From: an uncultured Clostridia bacterium
Lineage (GTDB): Bacteria; Bacillota; Clostridia; Oscillospirales; Acutalibacteraceae
Direction: 5' to 3'
DNA length: 64,000 bases
NCBI GenBank assembly: GCA_945912145.1
Contig: CAMEBF010000006.1
Location: forward strand, 1 to 64,000
Both the position numbers and the translations under genes were made by a program. The notes beneath the pieces were generated by a model that made no database searches, had not been told where the DNA came from, and was given only the letters and a program-made list of their open reading frames with translations. Below, piece by piece: positions 52,046 to 60,217 of this stretch. How positions within the stretch are numbered: the first letter of the stretch is position 1; every line of letters begins with the position of its first letter.

Positions 52046-53299
52046 ATGAAAAAAGCATTATCTATGTTTTTAGCTTGCCTCATGCTGCTTGCCTGCGTAC
52101 CCGTTATGGCTTCCGCAGCCAATATCACATGGGACAACGTTGCAGCTGACAACTCCACCTATACCATTCCGGCAGGCGACACCGTTACCGTTACCGGTAC
52201 GAGAACGATCACCGGCGCGCTGATCGTGGAAGAGGGCGCGAACCTTGTCATCGCCTACGGCGGCACGCTGGTCATCGCGGGCTCCGGTAAGCTCGTCAAC
52301 AACGGTCATATCTCCGTTCAGAGAGGCGGCTCGCTGACCTTATCCGCCACCGGCGACAGCGAATACACGGCGGCTCTCGTCAACAACGAGTCCGGCGTCA
52401 TTGACATCGCGATCGATACGTTCTGTGCACTCGGCCTCGGTTCCTACGGCTACAACAGAGGCACGATCAACAACATCGAAAGAATGAATGTCAAGGGTAA
52501 CCTTTCCCACTTAGTTAAGATCCCGGCTGATTTCTCCGATTCTTACCGTTACACGGAGACATGGGACAGACAGGATAAAACCGTCAATTTCGATGTTGAC
52601 TATTTTATGTATCAGGCCGGCTCGGAAGACCTTGATTACCTTGATCCCACCAAATACTTCGGCGACAACAAGACGGAGATCTGGGTAGAAAACGGCAATC
52701 AGATTTTCATTTTGATCACGCCCGAAGAGGGTGTCGGCGACTGGGTCGATACCGGCAGAATGAAGCTTGTTGTCAACGGTCAGATGCTTGATTCCAAAGC
52801 CAGAATCGACAACGACCGCGGCGTATTCTGCATCACGCCCACCAGCGCGGTTACTGCGACGGTTTACTCCACGCAGTATAAAGACATTGAAAAGCTTTTT
52901 GAAGTTGAGCTTCCCAGAACGGACGGCTACTACACCATCACCAAAGACGGCGACGTTGACGTTGCGACGGTTGAATACGGCAAAACGCTTTCCTTCCGTG
53001 TCGTTCTCGCTGAAAAATACGACAAATCCGACTACTATGTCTATGTAAATACTCTCTATCTTGAGCCTGATGAATACGGCTACTACGATGTCACCGGTCC
53101 CATCACCGTTGACGGTATGTCCACAGCAGGCGGCGTCCAGGAAGATGTTGAAATCACCGTTATGGGCGTGGCTCCCAACGAGCGCGTCGAGATGGCTGAA
53201 GGCATCATTGGCTTCATTAAAGAGATTTTCGATGTCATCAAGAGCATCTTCGAGTACTTTATAGACATCTTCTCCGGACTCGGCAGCATCGGTGCTTAA
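52046..53299 (+). CDS. Secreted protein of unknown function
   Basis: 417-residue exported protein. The signal peptide ends near VMASAA (residue 24). Residues about 35-110 have a regular alternation of short hydrophobic strands with Gly/Asn turns (ALIVEEGANLVIAYGGTLVI, SGKLVNNGHISVQRGGSL) that looks like a right-handed beta-helix or similar solenoid. Residues about 150-370 are beta-rich and acidic. The last 30 residues are hydrophobic (GIIGFIKEIFDVIKSIFEYF) and might anchor the protein in the membrane; no LPXTG or dockerin is present. A GGAGG ribosome site and a perfect promoter predict high expression. Confidence 0.8.
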   Translation: MKKALSMFLACLMLLACVPVMASAANITWDNVAADNSTYTIPAGDTVTVTGTRTITGALIVEEGANLVIAYGGTLVIAGSGKLVNNGHISVQRGGSLTLSATGDSEYTAALVNNESGVIDIAIDTFCALGLGSYGYNRGTINNIERMNVKGNLSHLVKIPADFSDSYRYTETWDRQDKTVNFDVDYFMYQAGSEDLDYLDPTKYFGDNKTEIWVENGNQIFILITPEEGVGDWVDTGRMKLVVNGQMLDSKARIDNDRGVFCITPTSAVTATVYSTQYKDIEKLFEVELPRTDGYYTITKDGDVDVATVEYGKTLSFRVVLAEKYDKSDYYVYVNTLYLEPDEYGYYDVTGPITVDGMSTAGGVQEDVEITVMGVAPNERVEMAEGIIGFIKEIFDVIKSIFEYFIDIFSGLGSIGA

Positions 53300-53322
53300 T
53301 GCTTACCAATTGAATCCATCAG

Positions 53323-53347
53323 GACCGTCGGAGTTCCGGCGGTCTTT
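53323..53347 (+). terminator. Terminator of the secreted-protein gene
   Basis: GACCGTCGG / CCGGCGGTC with a short loop followed by four T residues, about 25 nt after the stop. Confidence 0.75.
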
Positions 53348-53378
53348 TCATCAGAAAAAATATAAAGGAAAACTGACA

Positions 53379-53882
53379 ATGACAATCATCATAAGACCAT
53401 ATCAGGAACAAGACCTGCCGTCCATGACGGCCATCTGGAACGAAGTAGTCAAAGAGGGAAACGCGTTCCCACAGGAAAACTGTCTCGGGGAGGACGCCGC
53501 CGGATTCTTCGCGTCGCAAAGCCATTGCGGCGTGGCGGTTGACAATGATACCGGCGAGCTTCTGGGGCTGTATATCCTGCATCCGAACAATGTCGGTCGT
53601 TGCGGCCATATCGCGAACGCGAGCTATGCCGTCGCCTCCGGAGCGCGCAATCGCCACATCGGCGAAAAGCTCGTCACGGACTGCATTCAAACCGCGCCGT
53701 CATACGGTTTTCGCGTATTACAGTTTAACGCCGTTGTCCGCACGAACGCCGCCGCACGGCATCTGTATGAAAAACTCGGCTTTGTTCCGCTCGGTGTGAT
53801 CCCCGGCGGCTTCCGCAAAGACGACGGCAGCTATGAGGACATCTGTCCGTATTATATCGACCTCATGCAGCATGAAGCATGA
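53379..53882 (+). CDS. GNAT-family N-acetyltransferase
   Basis: 167-residue acetyltransferase, start MTIIIRPYQEQDLPSM. Acetyl-CoA-binding motif A is in VASGARNRHIGEKLV (R-x-x-x-I-G-x-K variant), and motif B in NAAARHLYEKLGFVPLGVIPGGF. The PAT-like ending and the IWNEVVKEGNAFPQE segment match phosphinothricin-acetyltransferase-like clostridial GNATs. AAGGA lies before the ATG at 53379. Acceptor amine unknown. Confidence 0.88.
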   Translation: MTIIIRPYQEQDLPSMTAIWNEVVKEGNAFPQENCLGEDAAGFFASQSHCGVAVDNDTGELLGLYILHPNNVGRCGHIANASYAVASGARNRHIGEKLVTDCIQTAPSYGFRVLQFNAVVRTNAAARHLYEKLGFVPLGVIPGGFRKDDGSYEDICPYYIDLMQHEA

Positions 53883-53958
53883 TCAGACGGCAATCATGTT
53901 GTTTAAAATCATGCGTCAAAATTACTCGAATTTTGTTGCAAGTTTCTCTCCGAAAATC

Positions 53959-53988
53959 TTGACAAAATACAAAACAATGGTATAAAAT
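53959..53988 (+). promoter_or_regulatory. corA leader promoter
   Basis: TTGACA (53959-53964) with TATAAA (53981-53986, 16-bp spacer) overlapping TAAAAT (53983-53988, 18-bp spacer). Transcription would begin near 53995, giving a leader of about 190 nt before corA. Confidence 0.75.
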
Positions 53989-53994
53989 AATAAG

Positions 53995-54184
53995 GTAAAG
54001 TATGTTGCCGAATGTGCTTTGCTATCAATGAAAAAGGATGTGAGCTTTGAATGGAACCCGATTCTTACCCCGGGCCGAGTACACCCCCTAAACGAAGAAT
54101 CGCTGAATAAAACAAAGCCTCGCATTTTGATTGATTCATTCTTTCGCGGCTTTGTTTTGTTCGGCCGTGAAAGGATTTGATTAC
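53995..54184 (+). promoter_or_regulatory. Structured 5' leader of corA, candidate attenuator or riboswitch
   Basis: An 8-bp stem CGATTCTT (54059-54066) / AAGAATCG (54095-54102) encloses a C-rich 28-nt loop. It is followed by a terminator-like stem AAAACAAAGCC (54109-54119) / GGCTTTGTTTT (54148-54158) ending in a T-rich tail. GCTTTG at 54016-54021, repeated once further on, could pair with CAAAGC of the terminator 5' arm and act as an antiterminator. The layout is that of a transcription-attenuating riboswitch, but I do not recognise the class, and it is not the M-box. Confidence 0.55.
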
Positions 54185-55129
54185 ATGACAAACTGTTACA
54201 TCACAAGGAACAACTACCTTGAGGAATTAACAGGACCGGAACCCGGCTGCTGGGTCAGCCTGGTTGCGCCCGGTGAAGCGGAAATCAACCGGATTTCCAA
54301 CAAGTATAACCTCGATATTGACGCGCTCAAGGCCGCGCTGGACGCCGACGAGCGTTCCCGTATCGAAACGGAAGACAACTACACCATGATCCTTGTCAAT
54401 ATCCCGACCATCGAGGACGAGACGGACAAGGAGCTCTACAGCACGATCCCGTTGGCGATCATCGTTGTGGACGACGCCGTTATCACGGTATGCAGCGAGG
54501 ACACGCCGATTCTGCGCCAGTTCGCAAACGGCAAGGTGCGTGATTTCTACAGCAATATGAAGTCCCGCTTCATTCTGCAGATTCTGTATAAGACCTCGTC
54601 CCTTTTCCTCGCTTACCTGCGTAACATCGACCGCAAGAGCGACAATGTCGAAAACGAGCTGCACAAATCGCAGAAGAACAAAGAGCTGATCGAGCTGCTC
54701 AAGCTTGAGAAATCGCTGGTCTACTTCACAACGGCGTTGCGCTCGAACGAAGCCATTCTCGAAAAGATGCTCCGTCTGGAGATCATCAAAAAATACCCGG
54801 AGGACGTCGATCTGCTGGAGGACGTCATCGTCGAAAACAAGCAGGCCATCGAAATGGCGAACATCTATTCCGGCATTCTGAGCGGCACGATGGACGCATT
54901 CGCCTCCGTTATCTCCAACAACCTGAACATCGTCATGAAGGTGCTCTCCGTCATCACGATCGTGCTCTCGATCCCGACGCTGATCTTCAGCGCATACGGC
55001 ATGAACATGAATCCGGCGGGAATGCCGTTTTCGCAAAGCCCATGGGGCTTCCTGATCGTCATCGTGCTGTCGATACTCATCTCTGTGATCGCGATGCTGG
55101 TCTTCATGAAGAGCAAAATGCTCAAATAA
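54185..55129 (+). CDS. corA: CorA-family divalent metal transporter
   Basis: 314-residue inner-membrane Mg2+/Co2+/Ni2+ channel of the CorA 2-TM type. A long cytoplasmic alpha/beta then helical domain ends in two membrane helices (about 250-275 and 287-308). The selectivity loop YGMNMNP is present between them. The start at 54185 (MTNCYITRNN) follows GAAAGGA. Preceded by the structured leader and followed by a strong terminator, so it is monocistronic. Confidence 0.94.
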   Translation: MTNCYITRNNYLEELTGPEPGCWVSLVAPGEAEINRISNKYNLDIDALKAALDADERSRIETEDNYTMILVNIPTIEDETDKELYSTIPLAIIVVDDAVITVCSEDTPILRQFANGKVRDFYSNMKSRFILQILYKTSSLFLAYLRNIDRKSDNVENELHKSQKNKELIELLKLEKSLVYFTTALRSNEAILEKMLRLEIIKKYPEDVDLLEDVIVENKQAIEMANIYSGILSGTMDAFASVISNNLNIVMKVLSVITIVLSIPTLIFSAYGMNMNPAGMPFSQSPWGFLIVIVLSILISVIAMLVFMKSKMLK

Positions 55130-55138
55130 CCAAAATTT

Positions 55139-55170
55139 CTCCCGGTTGCCGCAGCATCCGGGAGTTTTTT
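55139..55170 (+). terminator. corA terminator
   Basis: CTCCCGG / CCGGGAG with a 12-nt loop, then six T residues, 9 nt after the stop. Confidence 0.9.
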
Positions 55171-55226
55171 GCGTTCCTATGATAAATTCTTGAGACGCTA
55201 CGGCGCGCATGCTACAATAAGAATCA

Positions 55227-55257
55227 AAAAAGTCCCGCGCAAACGAGACTTTTTTTT
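55227..55257 (-). terminator. ddh terminator
   Basis: AAAAAAGTC...GACTTTTTTTT hairpin, with T residues on both strands; for the minus strand it lies about 12 nt after the ddh stop. Confidence 0.8.
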
Positions 55258-55268
55258 GATATTGTCAA

Positions 55269-56249
55269 TTACAGCAAATGCGCAAGCAGTTCGTCGTGCG
55301 CTGCGGGATGGATATAAGCCGGCGCGATGTCGAAGATCGTGCGGCAGCCGGACTGCCCCTCGCAGTTCAGACGATAGGCAGCTCTTGCATAGGCGGTCAG
55401 CACGCCTGCGGTGAACTCGGGATTGGAATCGAGCTTGAGCGAATACTCCATGATGTGTTTCGTCTGTCCGTCACCCGTCGAGCCGCTGCGGAAGACCATG
55501 CCGCCGTGAGGAATGCCCTTATGGTCGCGCATGAGCTCCTCTTCGCTGATAAAGTGAACGGTCGTATCATAATCGGCAAAATAGTTGGGCATCGTCACGA
55601 TCGCTTCTTCAATCGCTTTCCGATCCGCGCCCTCTTCGGCGACGACAAAGCATTCTCTTGTGTGCTTCTGGCGGGTCGTCAGCTCGGGATTCTCGCCCTT
55701 GCGGACGCTCTCAAGCGCTTCGGGGACGGGAATGGTGTACTGTCTGGCGTCCTTGACGCCGGGAATGCGGCGGATCGCGTCGGAATGACCCTGACTGACG
55801 CCCTTGCCCCAGAATGTATAATCGCTGCCGCAGGGCAGAACGGCCTGACCCATCAGACGATTGAGCGAGAACAGACCGGGATCCCAGCCGACGGAAATGA
55901 CGCCGATTTTGCCGCTCTTTTTACAAACAGCATCGACATTCTTAAAATGCGTCGGAATTTTCGCGTGCGTATCGAAGCTGTCCACGACGTTAAAATACTG
56001 CGCAAGAGCCGGCGTCTGCTCCGGCAAATCGTTCGCACTGCCGCCGCAGAGAATCAGGACGTCGATTGCATCCGCCATTTCGGGTGCTTTCGCCATCTCA
56101 TAAACGGGAACACCCGTCGCCGTCTTGACGCTGTCGGGATTTCTTCTGGTAAACAGCGCGACAAGCTCCATGTCGTCGCTCTTCGTCACGGCGCTCTCCA
56201 CGCCTTTTCCAAGGTTGCCGTAGCCGGCAATACCCACTCTGATTTTCAT
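55269..56249 (-). CDS. ddh: meso-Diaminopimelate dehydrogenase
   Basis: 326-residue NADP enzyme making meso-diaminopimelate directly from tetrahydrodipicolinate and ammonia, for lysine and peptidoglycan synthesis. N-terminal Rossmann motif GIAGYGNLGKGVE, then LILCGGSANDLPEQ, VVDSFDTHAKIP, SVGWDPGLFSLNR, GKGVSQGHSDAIR and HGGMVFRSG, all diagnostic for Ddh. The start at 56249 (MKIRVG) has AAGGA upstream; the upstream in-frame extension is repeat sequence. Single gene. Confidence 0.96.
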   Translation of the reverse strand: MKIRVGIAGYGNLGKGVESAVTKSDDMELVALFTRRNPDSVKTATGVPVYEMAKAPEMADAIDVLILCGGSANDLPEQTPALAQYFNVVDSFDTHAKIPTHFKNVDAVCKKSGKIGVISVGWDPGLFSLNRLMGQAVLPCGSDYTFWGKGVSQGHSDAIRRIPGVKDARQYTIPVPEALESVRKGENPELTTRQKHTRECFVVAEEGADRKAIEEAIVTMPNYFADYDTTVHFISEEELMRDHKGIPHGGMVFRSGSTGDGQTKHIMEYSLKLDSNPEFTAGVLTAYARAAYRLNCEGQSGCRTIFDIAPAYIHPAAHDELLAHLL

Positions 56250-56270
56250 ATTTTCCAAATCCTTTCTATT

Positions 56271-56363
56271 ACAATGTACAATGTACAATTTACAATGTAT
56301 AATGAATCAAAAGGCGAAGCCTTTTCCGACATTCTGCATTCTGCATTCTGAATTCTGCATTCG
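56271..56363. repeat. Hybrid heptamer element (ACAATGT left arm, ATTCTGC right arm)
   Basis: The left arm is four ACAATGT-type 7-mers, the core is AATCAAAAGGCGAAGCC followed by TTTTCCGACATT (as at 17040 and 58310), and the right arm is four ATTCTGC-type 7-mers. It fills the whole space between the ABC exporter stop and the ddh leader. Confidence 0.8.
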
Positions 56364-58079
56364 TTACCGTATCGCAGCAGAAAGTCTATACAATTCAGCA
56401 TAAAGTCCGTCTTTTGCGATCAGCTCGTCGTGCGTGCCGAGTTCGGCGATCCTGCCGTCCGATACAACGGCGATCTCATCGGCATTCTTGATGGTCGAAA
56501 GCCGATGCGCCACCACAAGCGTCGTGCGTCCCTTGCACAGCTCGTCAAGCGACTGCTGAATGAGCATTTCCGTCGTGTTGTCGAGCGCTGCCGTCGCTTC
56601 ATCGAGAATCAGAATCGCGGGATTTTTCAGAAACACCCTTGCGATACTCAATCTCTGTTTCTGTCCGCCGGAAAGCTTCACGCCGCGTTCACCGATGACC
56701 GTATCGTAGCCCTTTTCAAGCGACATCACATAGTCGTGAATATTGGCGCGCTTCGCCGCTTCGATCACTTCGTCCTCGGTCGCGTCGAGGCGTCCGTAGA
56801 GAATATTGTCCCGAATGCTCGCGTTGAAGAGATAGACGTCCTGCTGCACGATGCCGATATTGCGCCGCAGGGAATCCGCCTTGATTTTGTGAATCTCGGT
56901 GCCGTCGATGAGAATCTGCCCGTCCTCCACGTTGTAAAAATGCGGGATCAGGTGGCAGATCGTCGTTTTGCCGCCGCCGCTGGGACCAACCAGCGCAAAC
57001 GTCTCGCCTTTTTTAATATCGAGGCTGACGTCCTTGAGCACGTCCTTCTCTTTGCCGTAGCCGTAGGAGACATGACGAAATTCGATATTGCCCTGCACTT
57101 CGGGCAGCTCAACGGCGTCCGGCGCGTCCTCTTCTATCTTCGCGTCCATGATCTCCAGAAACCGCTCAAAGCCCGTGACGCCGGTCTGATACTGCTCCAT
57201 AAAGCCGATGAGCGTCGTGACGGGATTGATAAACAGATTGGTGGAAACGATAAACGCCGAATAATCCGCGAAGTCAATATCGCCGTGATAGAGGAACAGC
57301 CCGCCGGCAAGCAGCACCACGACGTTGAACACATCGGTGACAAAGGTCGTCGTGGAATGGAACTGTCCCATCGCTTTGTAGCCCGCTTTGCTCGCTTCGA
57401 CAAATTCTTTGTTGCCGACCTCGAATTTTTCCTCTTCCCTTTTCGCGTTCGTAAAGGCTTTTGTAACACGAATGCCGGAGATGCTGCTCTCAAGCGACGC
57501 GTTGATGTCCGCCGTCGCAATCCGTTTTTCCATGAACGCTTTTTTCATTTTCTTGCGAAGCGACCCCGTGATCAGAATCAGGAACGGCACACAGACGAAA
57601 ATAATCAGCGTCAGCGGCACATGAATCGTACACAGGTACACAAAAGAGGTCAGAATCGTGATCGTGGAAATCAGCAGATTTTCCGGACCGTGATGCGCCA
57701 GCTCGCTGACTTCAAACAGGTCGTTCGTCATGCGCGACATGATTTTACCCGTCTCGTTGTCGTCGTAAAAGCTGTAGGGCAGCTTCTGCAGATGCGTGAA
57801 CATATCGCGCCGCATCTGCGCCTGCATTCGGACGCCCATCACATGCCCCTGATACTGAATGAAGTAGTTCAGCCCCATGCGGATGAGGTAAAGCCCGAGC
57901 AGCACGCCGGCGCAGGTGATCATCATGCCGTACTGCCGGTTCGGGATCAGGTCGTTGAGCATTTTCCTGAGCACAATGGGATAGAAAATCCCCATCACAG
58001 AGACCAAAAAAGACGCCGCCATATCCAGCGAAAAGATGACCTTATGCGGTTTGTAATACGCTAAAAATCGCTTCAGCAA
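56364..58079 (-). CDS. ABC exporter, fused membrane and ATPase domains
   Basis: 571-residue type IV ABC transporter half-molecule. Six membrane helices span about 20-310 and the nucleotide-binding domain about 335-571. Walker A is GPSGGGKTT, the signature LSGGQKQRLSIARV, Walker B ILILDEATAAL and the H-loop VAHRLSTI. The start is TTG at 58079, supported by GGAGGGG 5 nt upstream; longer frames run into terminator and repeat sequence. It probably works as a homodimer exporting a lipid, peptide or drug. Single gene; a repeat element abuts its stop. Confidence 0.93.
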   Translation of the reverse strand: MLKRFLAYYKPHKVIFSLDMAASFLVSVMGIFYPIVLRKMLNDLIPNRQYGMMITCAGVLLGLYLIRMGLNYFIQYQGHVMGVRMQAQMRRDMFTHLQKLPYSFYDDNETGKIMSRMTNDLFEVSELAHHGPENLLISTITILTSFVYLCTIHVPLTLIIFVCVPFLILITGSLRKKMKKAFMEKRIATADINASLESSISGIRVTKAFTNAKREEEKFEVGNKEFVEASKAGYKAMGQFHSTTTFVTDVFNVVVLLAGGLFLYHGDIDFADYSAFIVSTNLFINPVTTLIGFMEQYQTGVTGFERFLEIMDAKIEEDAPDAVELPEVQGNIEFRHVSYGYGKEKDVLKDVSLDIKKGETFALVGPSGGGKTTICHLIPHFYNVEDGQILIDGTEIHKIKADSLRRNIGIVQQDVYLFNASIRDNILYGRLDATEDEVIEAAKRANIHDYVMSLEKGYDTVIGERGVKLSGGQKQRLSIARVFLKNPAILILDEATAALDNTTEMLIQQSLDELCKGRTTLVVAHRLSTIKNADEIAVVSDGRIAELGTHDELIAKDGLYAELYRLSAAIR

Positions 58080-58149
58080 AACGACCCCTCCTCCGGATTT
58101 TCTTCTTATTATAACGATTTTTCTCGCCGAATGCAAGAGGAGAAACGCA

Positions 58150-58184
58150 AAAAAAAAAGAACGCTCTGCAAAAAAGTCAGAGCG
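58150..58184 (-). terminator. Terminator of the ECF sigma/anti-sigma operon
   Basis: On the minus strand, CGCTCTG / CAGAGCG (58178-58184 with 58162-58168) is followed by TTC and ten T residues. The 7-mer element at 58224-58370 lies between it and the anti-sigma stop. Confidence 0.8.
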
Positions 58185-58223
58185 GCTCGGAACAGGGTAG
58201 CATATGATTTTATTATCAAATAA

Positions 58224-58370
58224 ATGTGCAAAGTTCAAAGTGCAAAGTGCAGTTCCGGAAGCCCTTCGGGCTTGATTGATACGCCTGCGGCGCGCTTCAT
58301 TATAATGAATCAAAAGGCGAAGCCTTTTCCGACATTGCACTTTGAACACTGCACTCTGAACTTTCAGATA
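58224..58370. repeat. TGCAAAG-heptamer palindromic element
   Basis: Closest relative of the element at 16929-17096: same TGCAAAG arms, same AAGCCC-TTC-GGGCTT hairpin, same GCCTGCGGCGCGC block, same AAAAGGCGAAGCCTTTT hairpin and the same CCGACATT boundary. It abuts the 3' end of the anti-sigma gene. Confidence 0.82.
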
Positions 58371-58375
58371 CCCGC

Positions 58376-59146
58376 TTATTGACCGGTCGTCAATTCAGTC
58401 TTTTCAATCATCCTCACAACATACGCTTCGATCTCGTCGAGCGTCTGCGCGTCGGCAATGCTCTCATAGGTGTAGCGATCAAAGAGCAGACCGTCGTCTG
58501 TCTCTAAAAAAGCGTAGCGGACGCCGTCGGCAAAACCGTAAGGTGCAAGATCACGCTGACACAGCGTTGCACCGTGCTGCTCCCAGAACGAATTCTCATC
58601 GTAAATAACCGGCATAAAAATTCCCTTTGTGCCTTTTCGCATCGCCGAAACGACCTCGGTGTCCTCCACCCAGACGCCGTCTTCAATCGTACAGGGCAGC
58701 AGCACGCCGACCGTCTCGCCGACCTTGCAGTCGCCGCGGTAAACAGCTTCCACATCGATTTCGGCAATCGCGCGATACTCCTTCATGCCGTTAAAATCAA
58801 TCTGAATATTCCGGATTTCGCGCACCGTGCCTTTGAACACCGCTGTGTTGAAATACGTGAACAGCTCATCTTCCGATTTGAAATCTATCAGAGAATACGA
58901 TGTCTTTGTCACGACCGACGGATCGGCGTATTTCACCTTGACATTCTGCGACAAACCTGAAAGCTCAATGGTATCCTGTCTGGAAAGTGCCGTCGGGACG
59001 GCAACAGCCGCGACCAAAACGAAACAGGCGGCCACAGACAGCGCAATGCGCAGGGTCTTGTGTTTTTTGACGGACGGCTTTTCGGCCTCCGCCACATACG
59101 TTTCATCAAGCATTCCCAATGCTTCGGACAGTGTTTCCTTTTTCAT
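58376..59146 (-). CDS. Membrane-bound anti-sigma-factor-like protein
   Basis: 256-residue protein: a short cytoplasmic N-terminal part (about 30 residues, LSEALGMLDETYVAEAE), one membrane segment at about 34-52 (ALSVAACFVLVAAVAVP), and an extracytoplasmic domain. The start at 59146 overlaps the stop of the ECF sigma gene by 4 bp, the standard arrangement for a sigma factor and its membrane-held inhibitor. No known anti-sigma zinc motif is seen, so the call rests mainly on position and topology. Confidence 0.75.
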   Translation of the reverse strand: MKKETLSEALGMLDETYVAEAEKPSVKKHKTLRIALSVAACFVLVAAVAVPTALSRQDTIELSGLSQNVKVKYADPSVVTKTSYSLIDFKSEDELFTYFNTAVFKGTVREIRNIQIDFNGMKEYRAIAEIDVEAVYRGDCKVGETVGVLLPCTIEDGVWVEDTEVVSAMRKGTKGIFMPVIYDENSFWEQHGATLCQRDLAPYGFADGVRYAFLETDDGLLFDRYTYESIADAQTLDEIEAYVVRMIEKTELTTGQ

Positions 59147-59700
59147 TCGATAATCCCCTCTTCCTTCAAAAATCGGTTCAGCTTCTGCCGCATACGGGAC
59201 AGGCGCACGGACACAGTATGCGGATTTAACTGAAACATCTCCGCAAGGGCGGACACGGAATCCGCGTACCAGTACCGCCGCACGAACAGCATTCGTGATT
59301 CCTTGTCGAGCGTCGCCAGAAAGCGATTGAGCGCTTCCGCCAGTTCCCTTGCGTCGCACGTCTCCTCCACATTTTCACTCGACGGCAGGCATTCCGACAG
59401 TTCCTCAAGCGCCGCATCGTAGTAGCTGTTGCGCTTTTGCGCCGTGTTGTAATGATATTGCTTCACGGCAAGATTGCGGACGATCCGACAGACATAGCTG
59501 CCGAGCTTTTCCGGCCTTTGCGGCGGAATGGTGTTCCACACCCCGAGATACGCGTCGTTGACGCACTCTTCGGCGTCCCTATCATTTTTCAGAATGTTGA
59601 CGGCAATCCGATTGCACAGCCTGCCGTATTTTTCAGCCAGCTCACCGACCGCCTTTTCCGACCGTAATTCAAACAGGTCAATGATCGTCTGATCCTCCAA
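59143..59700 (-). CDS. ECF-type RNA polymerase sigma factor
   Basis: 185-residue sigma-70-like factor. Region 2 spans about 25-90 (DAEECVNDAYLGVWNTIPP for promoter melting), and region 4 about 120-180 (SVSALAEMFQLNPHTVSVRLSRMRQKL, a helix-turn-helix; here quoted in part). Typical length for ECF factors. It is coupled to a putative membrane anti-sigma factor, so it should respond to an extracytoplasmic signal. Its target promoters are not identifiable in this window. Confidence 0.93.
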   Translation of the reverse strand: MEDQTIIDLFELRSEKAVGELAEKYGRLCNRIAVNILKNDRDAEECVNDAYLGVWNTIPPQRPEKLGSYVCRIVRNLAVKQYHYNTAQKRNSYYDAALEELSECLPSSENVEETCDARELAEALNRFLATLDKESRMLFVRRYWYADSVSALAEMFQLNPHTVSVRLSRMRQKLNRFLKEEGIIE

Positions 59701-59832
59701 CGGCTCCGCCTCCTTTCACCCATATACTACGGTTTTGCAGAAGAATATCTCACAAAAATGAAAAAATTTTCAAAATTTTTTGACAAGGTCAGTATACCAT
59801 GCGGCAAAAGAAAAAGCAACGACGTCCGCTGA

Positions 59833-59861
59833 TTGACTTTACAAGACAATACGGTTATAAT
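59833..59861 (+). promoter_or_regulatory. Promoter of the GNAT fragment
   Basis: TTGACT (59833-59838), 17 bp, TATAAT (59856-59861); GAAAGGA ribosome site before ATG at 59891. Confidence 0.8.
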
Positions 59862-59890
59862 GAAAACAATACCGACGAAAGGAAAAAACT

Positions 59891-60073
59891 ATGACCAATC
59901 AGGAAATTATCCGGATCGCGACGGAGACGCTCAAACGCGGCAAAGTTCCGTTTTCCTGCTGCGCATGGTCGAATATCCAGTCGGCGCGCAATGCGATCAG
60001 AAGCGGCTTTCGTCCCGCGTGGGTGCAGGTCACGGCAAAAGAGATTGACTTCATCGACCGCCTGAACGCATAA
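59891..60073 (+). pseudogene. GNAT acetyltransferase C-terminal fragment
   Basis: A 60-residue frame, MTNQEIIRIATETLKRGKVP then FSCCAWSNIQSARNAIRSGF. It matches the C-terminal part of FR47-like GNAT proteins (the helix-strand region with WSNxxSARNAIxxGFRPAW). The N-terminal acetyl-CoA-binding half is absent, yet the fragment has a complete promoter, ribosome site and start codon. It is either a decayed gene rejoined to a promoter or a functional mini-protein; I favour the former. Confidence 0.6.
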
Positions 60074-60133
60074 AGATCGGTTGGAAAAATAAACCGAGCA
60101 AAACGGAAAGTAAGAGAAATAATGAATTTTTTC

Positions 60134-60161
60134 TTGCAATGCCCGAAAAATGTGCTATGAT
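60134..60161 (+). promoter_or_regulatory. Promoter of the GtrA-like gene
   Basis: TTGCAA (60134-60139), 16 bp, TATGAT (60156-60161). Confidence 0.65.
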
Positions 60162-60217
60162 AGAGATAACTATTACGGACGAATACAGATACCGAAAAAG
60201 GAAAGGACTGTATTGTT

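Noticed and set aside
53995-54184. M-box (ykoK) or yybP-ykoY riboswitch before corA
   Set aside because: The conserved M-box core and the yybP-ykoY GGGGAGUA loop are not present, so only an unclassified structured leader is claimed.
53922-54191. 89-codon minus-strand frame before corA
   Set aside because: Antisense to the corA promoter and leader; no ribosome site.
56364-58349. Longer N-terminus for the ABC exporter
   Set aside because: The extra 90 codons translate a terminator and the 58224 repeat; a TTG start with GGAGGGG at 58079 gives the normal length.
16929-58370. CRISPR array
   Set aside because: The repeats are 7-mers in direct tandem with hairpin cores, not 24-40 bp repeats with unique spacers, and no cas gene is present.
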